From NCBI GenBank assembly GCA_013298815.1, contig JAAFJF010000002.1, forward strand, positions 117,910 to 181,909: a stretch of 64,000 nucleotides of DNA, in the 5' to 3' direction. Source of the stretch: Polaromonas sp. (GTDB taxonomy: Bacteria; Pseudomonadota; Gammaproteobacteria; Burkholderiales; Burkholderiaceae_C). The position numbers and the translations under genes were made by a program. Shown in pieces: positions 54,134 to 62,965 of this stretch (position 1 is its first letter; each line of letters starts with the position of its first letter). The notes beneath the pieces are model-generated. The model was given only the letters and a program-made list of their open reading frames with translations, was not told the DNA's origin and made no database searches.

Positions 54134-54147
54134 ATCCGCAGCGGATA

Positions 54148-57066
54148 TCAGCGTTTAAGCAATACTTTCAGCGCGTTTTGCACCCGTCGCGCCGCACCAT
54201 CTTCAAAACCGTTGGCGAACACTTTGGCAGCGTCGACTGTCCAAGTTTGCGCAGGCGCGGGGTCGTTGCGTTTGGTGAGCAACTGTAATTGCAGCATACG
54301 GCGGGCAGCCAAATGTTCGGCTGGCGTTGGCAACTCAGCCGCCATTTCTAGGCGCAAGAGTGCGGTATCAGCATCGGCTTGTTTGCCTGCTGGGGCGGCT
54401 GTAAGGGCGGACGTCCAAGCAGAACGAGCCGTAGGCGGCAATTGTTTACCCAAATCTTGCGCACTTGGCACTTTATCGGCAGCGCGGTCTTTCCAAGCAT
54501 CCAACAATTGCACCAACACCTCGCCATGGGCGGCGGCGGCGAGCTTTTTGAGGGCGAACTGGGCAGATTCCAAAGCCTCGCGCTGGGCACGGAAGGCAGC
54601 GTCGCCCAAGCGCGGTCCGCGGTCTTCGAAGGCGGGGCGGTCAGAGAACCTGTCGCCTCGGTCGCCACGGCTGTCTCCTCTGCCATCTGGGCGCGGACCG
54701 CGTGAATCTGGGCGTCCATCACGCTCTCCAGGTTTACGGTCACCAAACTTGCGGTCGCCAAATTTACCCGCAGGTGCTGGCTCAGCCTTTCTCGTGCCCG
54801 GACGGTCGTCGCCACGTGCTGCGATGACTTTCTTGGGCGCAGGTTTTGGAGGCTCCACAGGTGCCGCCAGTTCTGCAGTTGCTTTTTCAGCCTCTTCAGC
54901 AGCGTCAGCGATGGCATCGGCCTCAACATCTGCCACCTCTTGCGCTTCGGCTTGCTCTACAGGGCTCGCGCCTTCGGTAGAATTTTCAGTAACGGCACCT
55001 GTATTTGCTATATTTTCGATAGCTACTGAGGCAGTATTTTCGCCGGATAAAGCCGTTTTTGACTCATTTTCAGCACTTATAGCGGCATTTTCGACCACTT
55101 TTGCGGCCGTTTGGCCTTTGATAGCGGCTTCCAAGGCCGCAATGGCAGCGCGAATTTGCTGTCCGTCACCTGAAGCATTGGCAGCTTGCAGCGCTTTGGA
55201 AGCTTCTAAAACCAGCTTGTCATGTTCACCCATGGCAGATGCAGCTTTTTCGCGCTCTTGGGTTTTGCGGTTGAAGGCTTCGTCAATTGGCTGGCGGAAG
55301 GCGTCCCACAGTTTTTGCTCAAATTTGCGATCCAGCGGCATGCTTTGCGCCTCGTGCGTCCAGCGCTGTTGCAAGGCTTTGACGGCGTCAATGCGCATCA
55401 TCGGCATAGCGCCCAGCGCTTTGGCCTCATCAATCATGGCGTGGCGGCGGTCAACACTGCTCTTTTGAGCGGCTTGCAGCGGCGCGTAAGCGGCATCCAT
55501 CGCGGCTTTCCACTGCGGTTGCAGCTCGGCAAAGGTCTTTTCAGACACATGGCCCAAGTTTTGCCAACGGTCGGCAAACTGGTTCAAACCACGGCTGATG
55601 GTTTTCCAATCGCCCTTGTTCGCCAATTCGGCAACTGGAGCAGAGCCCCAAGCCGTGACTTCTGCCATCAAATTCAGGCGATCAGCACGGTGAATCGCAT
55701 TTTCTGCTTTGACCTTCTCAATCCATGCCTCCACCACCGCGTGGGCCGCGTTGCAAGCGTCGTCAAAACGTTTCCACAGGGCGTGGTTAGCTGGACCGCC
55801 TTGGTCGGTTTGCTTCCATTGGTCGCGCATGGCACGCAAGGTTTCTTGCATTTTGCGGCCACCCAAGGCTTGGCCGTCAGGGCGTTTTAGCAAACCTTCG
55901 GCTTTGATTAACAATTCTTCACGAATTTGGTCGGCACGCCAGCGCTGCCAGCCTTCCAGCTCGCCCGCTGCCGCCAAGGCTGCATGGGCTTGGTTTTCTA
56001 GCTTGTCGTCAATCAGTTTGCCGTGCTCCTTCAGGGCATTACGCAAGGCATTGGCTGCTCCGGCGCTGGCTTTGCCATGACCTTCAGCCACTTCTTGCTC
56101 TAACTTTAAGAGCGCCCCACGCACATAATTTGCCGCCTGGAGTTTGATTTCGGGGTCAACTTTAGGTTTTGTTGGTTTTTTGAGCACTTCATCGGCTTTG
56201 GCGATGCCGCGCAGGTTGCGAATCTCATCTGCCCAAACCGGTACGGGTGGCAGCGGAGCTGCTGCGTCTGCTACGGCAGCTTCTGTCATCTTCAAGGCGG
56301 CTTGGAAAGCGTCCCATACGACTAATAGTTGCGCTTTTGAAGCTTCTAGTTGTGGGGCGAACTTTGTATCGACGCTTGACCAGTTGGCGTCTACCACCAA
56401 AGCCTGCGCCTGGTCTTGCCAGTGCTGCACGTCGATTTGTAGGGTTGGCAATACGGTTTGCGCATCTTTGTAGCTCTTGGTGGACAAAATTTCAGTGCGC
56501 TGCGCTAATAAGACAGCGGCCTCGCGCTGCACTTGGGTGTGGTGCTGCAGGTCTTCAATGCTTTTGACGCGCTCGGCCAGCTTGAGTTTGACACTGGCGA
56601 GTGGCTCTTTGGACAAGGGCGCACCGGCTTTGGCGGCGTCGCGCTGCCAAGCCATGGCGTCGGCGATGTTGAGTTTGCCTAATGACAACAAGGCTTGCGC
56701 TTTGGCCGCCCACTCTTCGCCTACGGCTTCTTGTCCTTTGGCTTTTTTGAGTTCGTCCAACTTTTCACGAATCGGCTTGACAGCGCCTTTGTCACGAGCG
56801 CTCAGCTCTTTGAAAACTTCTTGCATCTGCTCGCTGCTGGGGTTGGTCGCCATCCAGTCACGTACCTTAGCGGCGCGGTCGCCAGCGGTAGGTGCAGAAA
56901 ACGCGCCACCTGTGAGGGCGTCAAGCGGATGGGGTTCAGGGACAGATTTAGCGTTCATGGGAGCATTCTTGGAAACAGCATTGAGAGCTTTTGGAGCTTT
57001 GGCCGATTTAGCAGCAGATTCTTTGGATTTTGCTGGTGCGGATTTGTTGGTTAAAAATTCAAACAT
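54148..57066 (-). CDS. DUF349-domain protein, large, with RG-rich segment
   Basis: A 972-residue, mostly helical protein. Several DUF349-type modules are seen in residues 300-620 (pattern W......R...A......W..LG..., for example WKAAMDAAYAPLQAAQ and WDAFRQPIDEAFNRK). An acidic Ala/Glu stretch then leads to an Arg/Gly/Asp-rich segment near 760-830 (PGERDGRPDSRGPR, DGRGDSRGDRGDR), suggestive of RNA binding or condensation. A dispersed repeat is translated as LSGENTASVAIENIA in the acidic stretch. Function unknown. It precedes the GTPase gene by 14 bases, so the three genes DUF349-GTPase-monooxygenase are likely one operon. Confidence 0.82.
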   Translation of the reverse strand: MFEFLTNKSAPAKSKESAAKSAKAPKALNAVSKNAPMNAKSVPEPHPLDALTGGAFSAPTAGDRAAKVRDWMATNPSSEQMQEVFKELSARDKGAVKPIREKLDELKKAKGQEAVGEEWAAKAQALLSLGKLNIADAMAWQRDAAKAGAPLSKEPLASVKLKLAERVKSIEDLQHHTQVQREAAVLLAQRTEILSTKSYKDAQTVLPTLQIDVQHWQDQAQALVVDANWSSVDTKFAPQLEASKAQLLVVWDAFQAALKMTEAAVADAAAPLPPVPVWADEIRNLRGIAKADEVLKKPTKPKVDPEIKLQAANYVRGALLKLEQEVAEGHGKASAGAANALRNALKEHGKLIDDKLENQAHAALAAAGELEGWQRWRADQIREELLIKAEGLLKRPDGQALGGRKMQETLRAMRDQWKQTDQGGPANHALWKRFDDACNAAHAVVEAWIEKVKAENAIHRADRLNLMAEVTAWGSAPVAELANKGDWKTISRGLNQFADRWQNLGHVSEKTFAELQPQWKAAMDAAYAPLQAAQKSSVDRRHAMIDEAKALGAMPMMRIDAVKALQQRWTHEAQSMPLDRKFEQKLWDAFRQPIDEAFNRKTQEREKAASAMGEHDKLVLEASKALQAANASGDGQQIRAAIAALEAAIKGQTAAKVVENAAISAENESKTALSGENTASVAIENIANTGAVTENSTEGASPVEQAEAQEVADVEADAIADAAEEAEKATAELAAPVEPPKPAPKKVIAARGDDRPGTRKAEPAPAGKFGDRKFGDRKPGERDGRPDSRGPRPDGRGDSRGDRGDRFSDRPAFEDRGPRLGDAAFRAQREALESAQFALKKLAAAAHGEVLVQLLDAWKDRAADKVPSAQDLGKQLPPTARSAWTSALTAAPAGKQADADTALLRLEMAAELPTPAEHLAARRMLQLQLLTKRNDPAPAQTWTVDAAKVFANGFEDGAARRVQNALKVLLKR
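55007..55048 (+). repeat. Dispersed hairpin-core repeat, copy 13 (inside DUF349 gene)
   Basis: Perfect-arm hairpin GCTATATTTTCGATAGC then TACTGAGGCAGTATTTTCG and CCGGATA. Antisense to the gene, in a low-complexity linker, frame intact. Confidence 0.8.
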
Positions 57067-57530
57067 ATACCTCTATTATCGTGCATCCACGCGGGGTGTA
57101 ACACGAACGTCAACCATACCGATTCTTCTGTGGTTTTGAGTCTATTGAGCAAATTGACAGACACTTTCGATTTATTACAACGCTGACATATTCAAGTAAA
57201 TCCTAGGCAAACACGTCTAAACCCTTGAAATATCAGCATTTATGGATAGATATACAGTTAAATAACTACATTCATGCATAAAGAATGAATTTGATATGCT
57301 TGACTTAGTCTAATGACCACGTTTAGAATTCGCGCAATTGTTGGAATATAGGGTTTACCTTAGGTAACACAAAGTATTCCTCACCCGTTGCCGATATCCG
57401 GCAAGGTTCATCGTCACAAAAAAGGATAGCACGATAGCCCGCGTACCCAACTGAAACGTTGTTGGCCAGCAGAAACGATTCCGAAACGGGATTGACTGCC
57501 AACCGACCCGCAAAGAAAAGGACATGCTTC
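57067..57530. other. Long leader/intergenic region before the lytic transglycosylase
   Basis: 464 bases between divergent genes. The first 260 are A+T-rich with nothing I can name. Ahead of the transglycosylase there are two consecutive small hairpins, TTACC-TTA-GGTAA (57355-57367) and TTGCCG-ATATC-CGGCAA (57388-57404), followed by about 120 bases with several G+C-rich blocks. This could be a structured 5' leader. I cannot match it to a known riboswitch class. Confidence 0.4.
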
Positions 57531-58457
57531 ATGAAAGCTCTGAACCAAGTGGCCGCTTTTAACCAAGGCCTAAAAATAAACCTGAGAACAGCACTCAAAG
57601 ACACTGCTGACGGATTTTTTGAAATATTTCACAACGGCTTTGCTGTAGTTGGCTTAACAGCCGCCATATTTGCGTTGGTACTTTTAGGCCGACCCGACCT
57701 ACGTTATGAAGGCGAGACCAAACTACTGAGCTGGCTGCAAGTACGTCACTCAGTGTTCACCACAGGCTCCGCTCAAGAAGATGAGCAAGAAGTAGCCGTC
57801 GCGGACTTGGACGCCAGCCAACGCGCTACAGCGACTGACCCTGCCGACTTACCCAAGCAACAAGCTGCCGTGGCATTTTGGTTGAGTAAAAAATACAAAG
57901 TCGCCCCAGAGCCTCTTAGCGCTTTGGTGGCTGAAGCATATTCGTTAGGTGCGAAAGCCAAGCTGGACCCTACGCTGATATTGGCGATCATGGCGATTGA
58001 GTCAGGCTTCAACCCATTTGCCCAAAGCGCTGTAGGCGCTCAGGGTTTGATGCAGGTCATGACGAAAATTCACAGCGACAAGTACGAAGACTTTGGCGGC
58101 AAGCTTGCGGCTTTTGACCCGATTACGAACCTGCGCGTTGGCGTCAAAGTGTTGCAAGGTTGTATTGCTCAGGCTGGTTCTATCGAAGGTGGGCTGAAAT
58201 ATTACGTTGGTGCAGCCAATTTGGCCAATGACGGCGGCTATGCAAACAAAGTTGTTGCTGAGTACGCCCGGCTTTACCAAGTCGCTTACGGGAAAGCTGC
58301 CCCCGTACGAAAACCGACAACTGATGTCGCGGAATCAACACTAATTCGCACAAAAACGCCAACCGAGACGCAAAATACAGCGCCTACCATCTTGCCTGTT
58401 GTGGCACCTACCAAACCAACTGCCGAGGTCACGGTTGAGAAAATAGCGGCTTTGTAA
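57531..58457 (+). CDS. Lytic transglycosylase, SLT domain
   Basis: A 308-residue protein from ATG 57531 (AAGGAC eight bases upstream). One membrane segment near residues 35-55 (GFAVVGLTAAIFALVLLG) anchors it, followed by an SLT domain: LDPTLILAIMAIESGFNPFAQS with the catalytic Glu, AVGAQGLMQVMTKIHSDKY and YVGAANLANDGGYANKVV. A Thr/Pro-rich tail ends the protein. It cleaves peptidoglycan between MurNAc and GlcNAc with 1,6-anhydro formation. It has a long leader and is followed by the ZTP riboswitch of glyA. Confidence 0.88.
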   Translation: MKALNQVAAFNQGLKINLRTALKDTADGFFEIFHNGFAVVGLTAAIFALVLLGRPDLRYEGETKLLSWLQVRHSVFTTGSAQEDEQEVAVADLDASQRATATDPADLPKQQAAVAFWLSKKYKVAPEPLSALVAEAYSLGAKAKLDPTLILAIMAIESGFNPFAQSAVGAQGLMQVMTKIHSDKYEDFGGKLAAFDPITNLRVGVKVLQGCIAQAGSIEGGLKYYVGAANLANDGGYANKVVAEYARLYQVAYGKAAPVRKPTTDVAESTLIRTKTPTETQNTAPTILPVVAPTKPTAEVTVEKIAAL

Positions 58458-58498
58458 CCCCATCTCGTCAACATTTGGGCTAACTTTGCTACACTAGT

Positions 58499-58649
58499 AG
58501 GGTACGCAACTGGCGATAGGCAAAAGCCCCCACTGTTCGAGTTGAGGGCTTTTTGCTGATGTGGGATCTATACAGCAAACCACTGGGAAGCGTACCGCCA
58601 GCCACCAACCACATGGTGATGACTGGCGTTCAGCCGTTCGCCTGGGCAG
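58499..58649 (+). ncRNA. ZTP (pfl) riboswitch upstream of glyA
   Basis: The conserved ZTP/ZMP-sensing aptamer can be read directly: CGCAACTGGCG at 58505-58515 (family C-GACUGGCG), CCACTGGGAAGCGTACC at 58580-58596, and GCCGTTCGCCTGGGC at 58633-58647, the hallmark 3' pseudoknot region. GGTACGC (58501-58507) pairs with GCGTACC (58590-58596). A long extra stem, GCCCCCA with TGAGGGC, fills the variable part. The riboswitch senses AICAR phosphates that build up when 10-formyl-tetrahydrofolate is short, and usually turns on one-carbon genes such as glyA. TTTTT at 58651-58655 follows immediately and may belong to a terminator. Confidence 0.85.
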
Positions 58650-58729
58650 ATTTTTGCGTTTACAGCTAGCTTTAAGCTCGTCAACAAAAAAGTCATAGCG
58701 CCTGTAAATTTCATGATTGGACTGAACCC

Positions 58730-59974
58730 ATGTACAACCGTAACATTCTTATCGAGCAAACCGACCCTGAGCTGTATGCCGCGATTTTGCAAGAAAATGC
58801 CCGCCAAGAGCACCACATTGAGCTGATTGCCTCTGAAAACTACGCCTCGCCAGCTGTCATGGCCGCGCAGGGCAGCCAGTTGACCAACAAATACGCTGAA
58901 GGTTATCCAGGCAAGCGCTACTATGGCGGCTGCGAGTACGTTGACATCGCTGAGCAATTAGCCATTGACCGCGTGAAACAAATTTTTGGTGCAGATGCCG
59001 CTAACGTGCAACCGCACTGTGGCGCATCAGCCAACCAAGCCGTGTTTTTAGCATTCTTAAAGCCCGGCGACACCATCATGGGTATGAGCTTGGCTGAAGG
59101 CGGACATCTAACCCACGGTATGCCACTGAACATGAGTGGCAAGTGGTTCAATGTGGTCAGCTACGGCCTAGACGCCAATGAAGCGATTGACTACGACGCG
59201 ATGGAGCGCAAAGCCCATGAAAGCAAGCCAAAACTGATCATAGCCGGCGCATCTGCTTACTCTCTTGCTATAGATTTTGAACGTTTTGCCAAGGTGGCAA
59301 AGGATGTAGGCGCGATTTTTATGGTCGACATGGCGCACTATGCGGGTTTGATCGCCGCCGGCGTCTACCCTAACCCCGTGCCGCATGCCGACATCGTCAC
59401 CTCCACAACCCACAAAAGCCTGCGCGGCCCCCGTGGCGGCATCATATTGATGAAGGCACAACACGAAAAAGCCATCAACAGCGCCGTTTTCCCAGGCCTA
59501 CAAGGTGGCCCGTTGATGCATGTAATCGCTGCAAAAGCGATCGCTTTCAAAGAAGCGTTGCAGCCAGAGTTCAAGATCTACCAGCAACAAGTCGTCAAAA
59601 ACGCCCAAATCGTCGCCGAAACCTTGGTTTCACGCGGTATGCGTATTGTTAGCGGTCGTACAGAATCTCACGTGATGTTGGTCGACCTGCGCAACAAAAA
59701 CATCACAGGCAAAGAAGCAGAAGCCGTTTTGGGCAGCGCCCATATGACCATCAACAAAAACGGTATCCCTAACGACCCAGAAAAAGCGATGGTCACCAGC
59801 GGTATCCGCATCGGCACACCCGCAATGACAACACGTGGTTTCAAAGACGAAGAAGCCCGTTACACCGCTAATTTGGTTGCTGACGTGCTGGATAATCCGC
59901 GCGATGCAGCCAATATCGAAGCTGTTCGCGCCAAGGTGAATGCCTTGACCGCTCGTTTTCCTGTCTATAAGTAA
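58730..59974 (+). CDS. glyA: Serine hydroxymethyltransferase
   Basis: Converts serine and tetrahydrofolate to glycine and 5,10-methylene-tetrahydrofolate. The 414-residue PLP enzyme has [14 protein letters not shown], the GGCEYVD region, [20 protein letters not shown] and the Schiff-base lysine K229 in [14 protein letters not shown], the same number as in E. coli. It stands behind a ZTP riboswitch, a fitting control for one-carbon supply. nrdR follows by 10 bases, a conserved order. Confidence 0.97.
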   Translation: MYNRNILIEQTDPELYAAILQENARQEHHIELIASENYASPAVMAAQGSQLTNKYAEGYPGKRYYGGCEYVDIAEQLAIDRVKQIFGADAANVQPHCGASANQAVFLAFLKPGDTIMGMSLAEGGHLTHGMPLNMSGKWFNVVSYGLDANEAIDYDAMERKAHESKPKLIIAGASAYSLAIDFERFAKVAKDVGAIFMVDMAHYAGLIAAGVYPNPVPHADIVTSTTHKSLRGPRGGIILMKAQHEKAINSAVFPGLQGGPLMHVIAAKAIAFKEALQPEFKIYQQQVVKNAQIVAETLVSRGMRIVSGRTESHVMLVDLRNKNITGKEAEAVLGSAHMTINKNGIPNDPEKAMVTSGIRIGTPAMTTRGFKDEEARYTANLVADVLDNPRDAANIEAVRAKVNALTARFPVYK

Positions 59975-59984
59975 TTAAAAATCC

Positions 59985-60434
59985 ATGAAATGCCCCTTCT
60001 GCTCACACACAGACACCCAAGTGGTGGAAACGCGTGAGTCAGAAGACGGCGGCTTCATCCGCAGACGCCGTCAGTGTGCGGCTTGTGAAAAGCGCTTCAC
60101 CACCTACGAGCGCCCAGACCTTAACTTCCCCTTCGTCGTCAAAAAAGACGGCAGACGCATCGACTACGAGCGCGCCAAACTCATCGCCTCGTTCAACCTA
60201 GCCCTGCGCAAACGCCCCGTCAGCACCGAACAAGTCGACAACGCCATTGAGCGTATAGAAGAAAAACTCCTCAATTTAGGCGACAGAGAAATCGCTTCCA
60301 CCCGCTTGGGTGAAATGGTCATGCGCGAGCTGCGTAAGTTGGACAAAGTTGCTTACGTACGCTTTGCAAGTGTTTATCGGAGTTTTGAAGATATTGATGA
60401 GTTTAAGACCTTGGTGGATGAGGTCCGGAAGTAG
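59985..60434 (+). CDS. nrdR: Transcriptional repressor NrdR
   Basis: ATP/dATP-responsive repressor of ribonucleotide reductase genes. The 149-residue protein has the N-terminal zinc ribbon (MKCPFC and [13 protein letters not shown]) and an ATP-cone ([24 protein letters not shown]). Co-transcribed with glyA. Its operators would be NrdR boxes elsewhere; none is expected here. Confidence 0.96.
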   Translation: MKCPFCSHTDTQVVETRESEDGGFIRRRRQCAACEKRFTTYERPDLNFPFVVKKDGRRIDYERAKLIASFNLALRKRPVSTEQVDNAIERIEEKLLNLGDREIASTRLGEMVMRELRKLDKVAYVRFASVYRSFEDIDEFKTLVDEVRK

Positions 60435-60575
60435 CTTAAACAGCAGTAATTGCGTACCTTTAAACTGATTTCAGGATAAGCGGTTGGTTTCTCAGGACAA
60501 GCGGCTGCTTAATTTGAGCTGACTTAAGGCAAAATTACAACGTACAGTTATTCCGTAAATTATTTTTAAACTTGC

Positions 60576-61256
60576 ATGAAACAGCTCATTCAAAAAACAC
60601 TCAAGCCTAGGTTAAAAAAGCCGTCACAAGGCTTTACACTGCTGGAAATTTTAGTTGCCATCATTGTTCTATCGTTTGGCTTGTTGGGTATGGTAGGCAT
60701 TCAAGCAATGGCATTAAAGTCTAACAACGATGCAAAGCAACAATCTACAGCTGTTCAGCTAGCTGGTGAGCTTAGCGATATGATGCGAAGCAATAAATCG
60801 ATTGCGGTGGGCTTAACTTCAGCCGCAAATCCCTACTTGATTGCAAACTACTTAGGTGGACCTAACACTGTTACTAATCCGCCTGAAATGTGCACGGGAA
60901 CATCAGGATGCACGTCAACGATAAATGTCGCCTCGTGGGAGGTTTATGACTGGCTGACCCGCGTTAACAACACGTTTCCTGGCGCGCGTGTTCAAGTTTG
61001 CTATGACAACGCACCTTACACGACAAGTGCTCTAGGCGGCTTACCGCAGTGGGGTTGTAATGGCACAGCATCTGCAGGCGGTTCTATAAGCATAAAAATT
61101 GGCTGGACACGTGAGTCTACTAATAAAACACGTGCACAAACTGGAAATACAACAGCTGATGCAAATACAGATGCAGCAACAGCGTTTATTGATTCAACAA
61201 ACGCTGCATTCAGACCATCTGTTATTTATGTCGTCACCCCAGGAAGTACTACCTAA
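60576..61256 (+). CDS. pilV: Type IV pilus minor pilin PilV
   Basis: A 226-residue prepilin. The leader ends KKPSQG and is followed by FTLLEILVAIIVLSFGLLG, with the Glu at +5 needed for assembly. The QAMALKSNNDAKQQSTAVQLAGEL stretch is typical of PilV. The C-terminal globular part has four cysteines (MCTGTSGC, QVCY, WGCNG). It is the first of the minor-pilin run pilV-pilW-pilX-pilY1; a FimT/FimU-type gene is not seen upstream. Confidence 0.9.
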   Translation: MKQLIQKTLKPRLKKPSQGFTLLEILVAIIVLSFGLLGMVGIQAMALKSNNDAKQQSTAVQLAGELSDMMRSNKSIAVGLTSAANPYLIANYLGGPNTVTNPPEMCTGTSGCTSTINVASWEVYDWLTRVNNTFPGARVQVCYDNAPYTTSALGGLPQWGCNGTASAGGSISIKIGWTRESTNKTRAQTGNTTADANTDAATAFIDSTNAAFRPSVIYVVTPGSTT

Positions 61257-61257
61257 A

Positions 61258-62349
61258 ATGACAGCGCATCCCTACCAAAAGATCGCCATGAAGTACCACG
61301 CAAATAGAGGCTTCACTTTAGTTGAGTTAATGGTAGCTTTGGCGTTAAGTCTGCTTATCGTAGCAGCCTCAGTGTCAGCACTGTTAGTTTCTAGGCAGGG
61401 CTTCAGCAGTGTAGATGCTGCGTCACAGTTACGTGATAACGCCAGATTTGCTACTGACTTTATCACGAGACTAAGCGTGCAGAGCGGATACAAAGACGTT
61501 ACATTCGTAGACACTGTTACCCAATCAGCTTTCAAGCATACAGGTGTGTCTGTAGACCCCGATCCACCAATCTCTGGCTTTAACAATGCTGTGCTTGGAG
61601 GTGACGCTAGTGATCCAATCGGTAGCTCTACTAATGATTCTCGTAACAGTTCCTGCTCTGTGGCAGACGGAACTGCTTGTGCAAACGGTAGCGATATATT
61701 GATACTGCGTTATCAAACCAGTGCATTAAATACCGAATCTGCTCTTGGAGGAACTGAGGTTGATAACGCCATGTTTAATTGTGCTGGTGTGCCACAAACC
61801 AATACAGCTACCTCAAGCAGTGATGTGATTGAAAGTATGCTTTATGTATCGACGCCTACGACAGCGGCTCCGGAGCCAGCATTGATGTGCAAATACAGAA
61901 ATGGCGCAGGTACTACCTGGGCAAATCCAACGCCTCTAGTACAAGGAGTCGAGAGCTTCCAAGTTCTGTATGGTACGGATGGTGTGCAACCGAATACTGT
62001 TCCTGTAGCTGCCGCTCCGCTTGGAACTTCACCAAGTGGAGGGCAGCCAGATACCATCCCAGAAAGATACTTACGCGCAGACCAATTAGTAGTTGCTGGA
62101 AACACTGCTGCCACAAAAGAAAATTGGCGACGAGTGAGAAGTTTACGGATAGGGCTGATCGTCCGCGGTCCCGTGGGTTCTGCACAAGCACCTTCTGCGC
62201 AGCGATTCTATCCTTTTGCACCTTTTGGGACGCTTGCCGCGGCACCAACCAACTTCAGTGACACGTTTTTAAATGTAGCGGCCACCGACACGCGTGTTCG
62301 ACAAGTAGTAACTTTTACGGTATATCTACATAATTTTCAAGGCATTTAA
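61258..62349 (+). CDS. pilW: Type IV pilus minor pilin PilW
   Basis: A 363-residue prepilin from ATG 61258, one base after the pilV stop (an alternative ATG is at 61288). Cleavage site HANRG then FTLVELMVALALSLLIV, with Glu at +5. The body has VDAASQLRDNARFA, typical of PilW. Large, extended beta-rich body with cysteines in FNCAGVP and LMCKYRNG. It forms part of the tip complex with PilX and PilY1. Confidence 0.9.
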   Translation: MTAHPYQKIAMKYHANRGFTLVELMVALALSLLIVAASVSALLVSRQGFSSVDAASQLRDNARFATDFITRLSVQSGYKDVTFVDTVTQSAFKHTGVSVDPDPPISGFNNAVLGGDASDPIGSSTNDSRNSSCSVADGTACANGSDILILRYQTSALNTESALGGTEVDNAMFNCAGVPQTNTATSSSDVIESMLYVSTPTTAAPEPALMCKYRNGAGTTWANPTPLVQGVESFQVLYGTDGVQPNTVPVAAAPLGTSPSGGQPDTIPERYLRADQLVVAGNTAATKENWRRVRSLRIGLIVRGPVGSAQAPSAQRFYPFAPFGTLAAAPTNFSDTFLNVAATDTRVRQVVTFTVYLHNFQGI

Positions 62350-62357
62350 AGCATTAT

Positions 62358-62963
62358 ATGAACCTAGGATTTCATAAATATCAAAAGCAGAGGGGGATAG
62401 CGCTAATTTTTGTGCTTCTCATTTTGGTTGTTGTATCGTTGCTAGGGGTCGGAGGCGCACAGTTGGCAATGATGGGAGAGCGTGGAGCTAGAAACGAGCG
62501 TGATAGCCAAATTGCGAAACAATATGCCGAAGCTGCCCTGATTGATGCTGAGTTTGATATTAGAGGGCCGGGCATATCTCCTAGAAAAAACCTATTCGAT
62601 TCTGAAATGAATTTTGCCAATGATTGCGGTACGACAGGCACATTGCAAGGTTTGTGTGCTCAAACACTGTCTGGAAAACCAGTTTGGTTGACAGTAGACT
62701 TTATGGATACGAGCTCCACACCTCCTTACACTGTGATGGGTGCTCAAACAGGTAGGACGGTACTTCAAGGAGTTCAAGGAACTGGTCTACAGCCTGCATT
62801 AGCTCCTAGATACATTGTTGAATGGTTACCTGATTCAAGTCCAGGCGTTCAACGCAGTTTGAATAAAAAGGAAGCAAAACGCCTCTATCGTGTTACCACC
62901 ATGGGATTTGGCCCTCGAGACGATATCCGTACTGTTTTGCAAATGATTTTTCGGAAAGAATAG
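62358..62963 (+). CDS. pilX: Type IV pilus minor pilin PilX
   Basis: A 201-residue protein: QKQRG then IALIFVLLILVVVSLLGVGGAQ. PilX members lack the Glu at +5 of other pilins, as here. The RNERDSQIAKQYAEAALIDAE segment is characteristic of the PilX N-terminal domain. C-terminal region includes two cysteines (NDCG, GLCAQT). Eight bases after pilW and two before pilY1. Confidence 0.88.
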   Translation: MNLGFHKYQKQRGIALIFVLLILVVVSLLGVGGAQLAMMGERGARNERDSQIAKQYAEAALIDAEFDIRGPGISPRKNLFDSEMNFANDCGTTGTLQGLCAQTLSGKPVWLTVDFMDTSSTPPYTVMGAQTGRTVLQGVQGTGLQPALAPRYIVEWLPDSSPGVQRSLNKKEAKRLYRVTTMGFGPRDDIRTVLQMIFRKE

Positions 62964-62965
62964 TT

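Noticed and set aside
54119..55468. 449-codon plus-strand frame opposite the DUF349 gene
   Set aside because: Product is Ser/Ala-rich without domains and follows the codon bias of the opposite strand; the DUF349 frame is far longer and has recognisable modules.
57240..57262. SOS-box-like ATATACAGTT before the DUF349/transglycosylase genes
   Set aside because: Only one half-site; the partner CTGT at the required distance is absent.
57323..57604. 93-codon minus-strand frame across the transglycosylase start
   Set aside because: It overlaps the signal/anchor region of the real gene and has no known domain; treated as chance.
59236..59277. Apparent repeat copy in glyA (ATAGCCGGCGCATCTGC with GCTATAG)
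   Set aside because: The residues [14 protein letters not shown] are the normal conserved glyA sequence, and the central core of the repeat is missing, so the likeness is chance.
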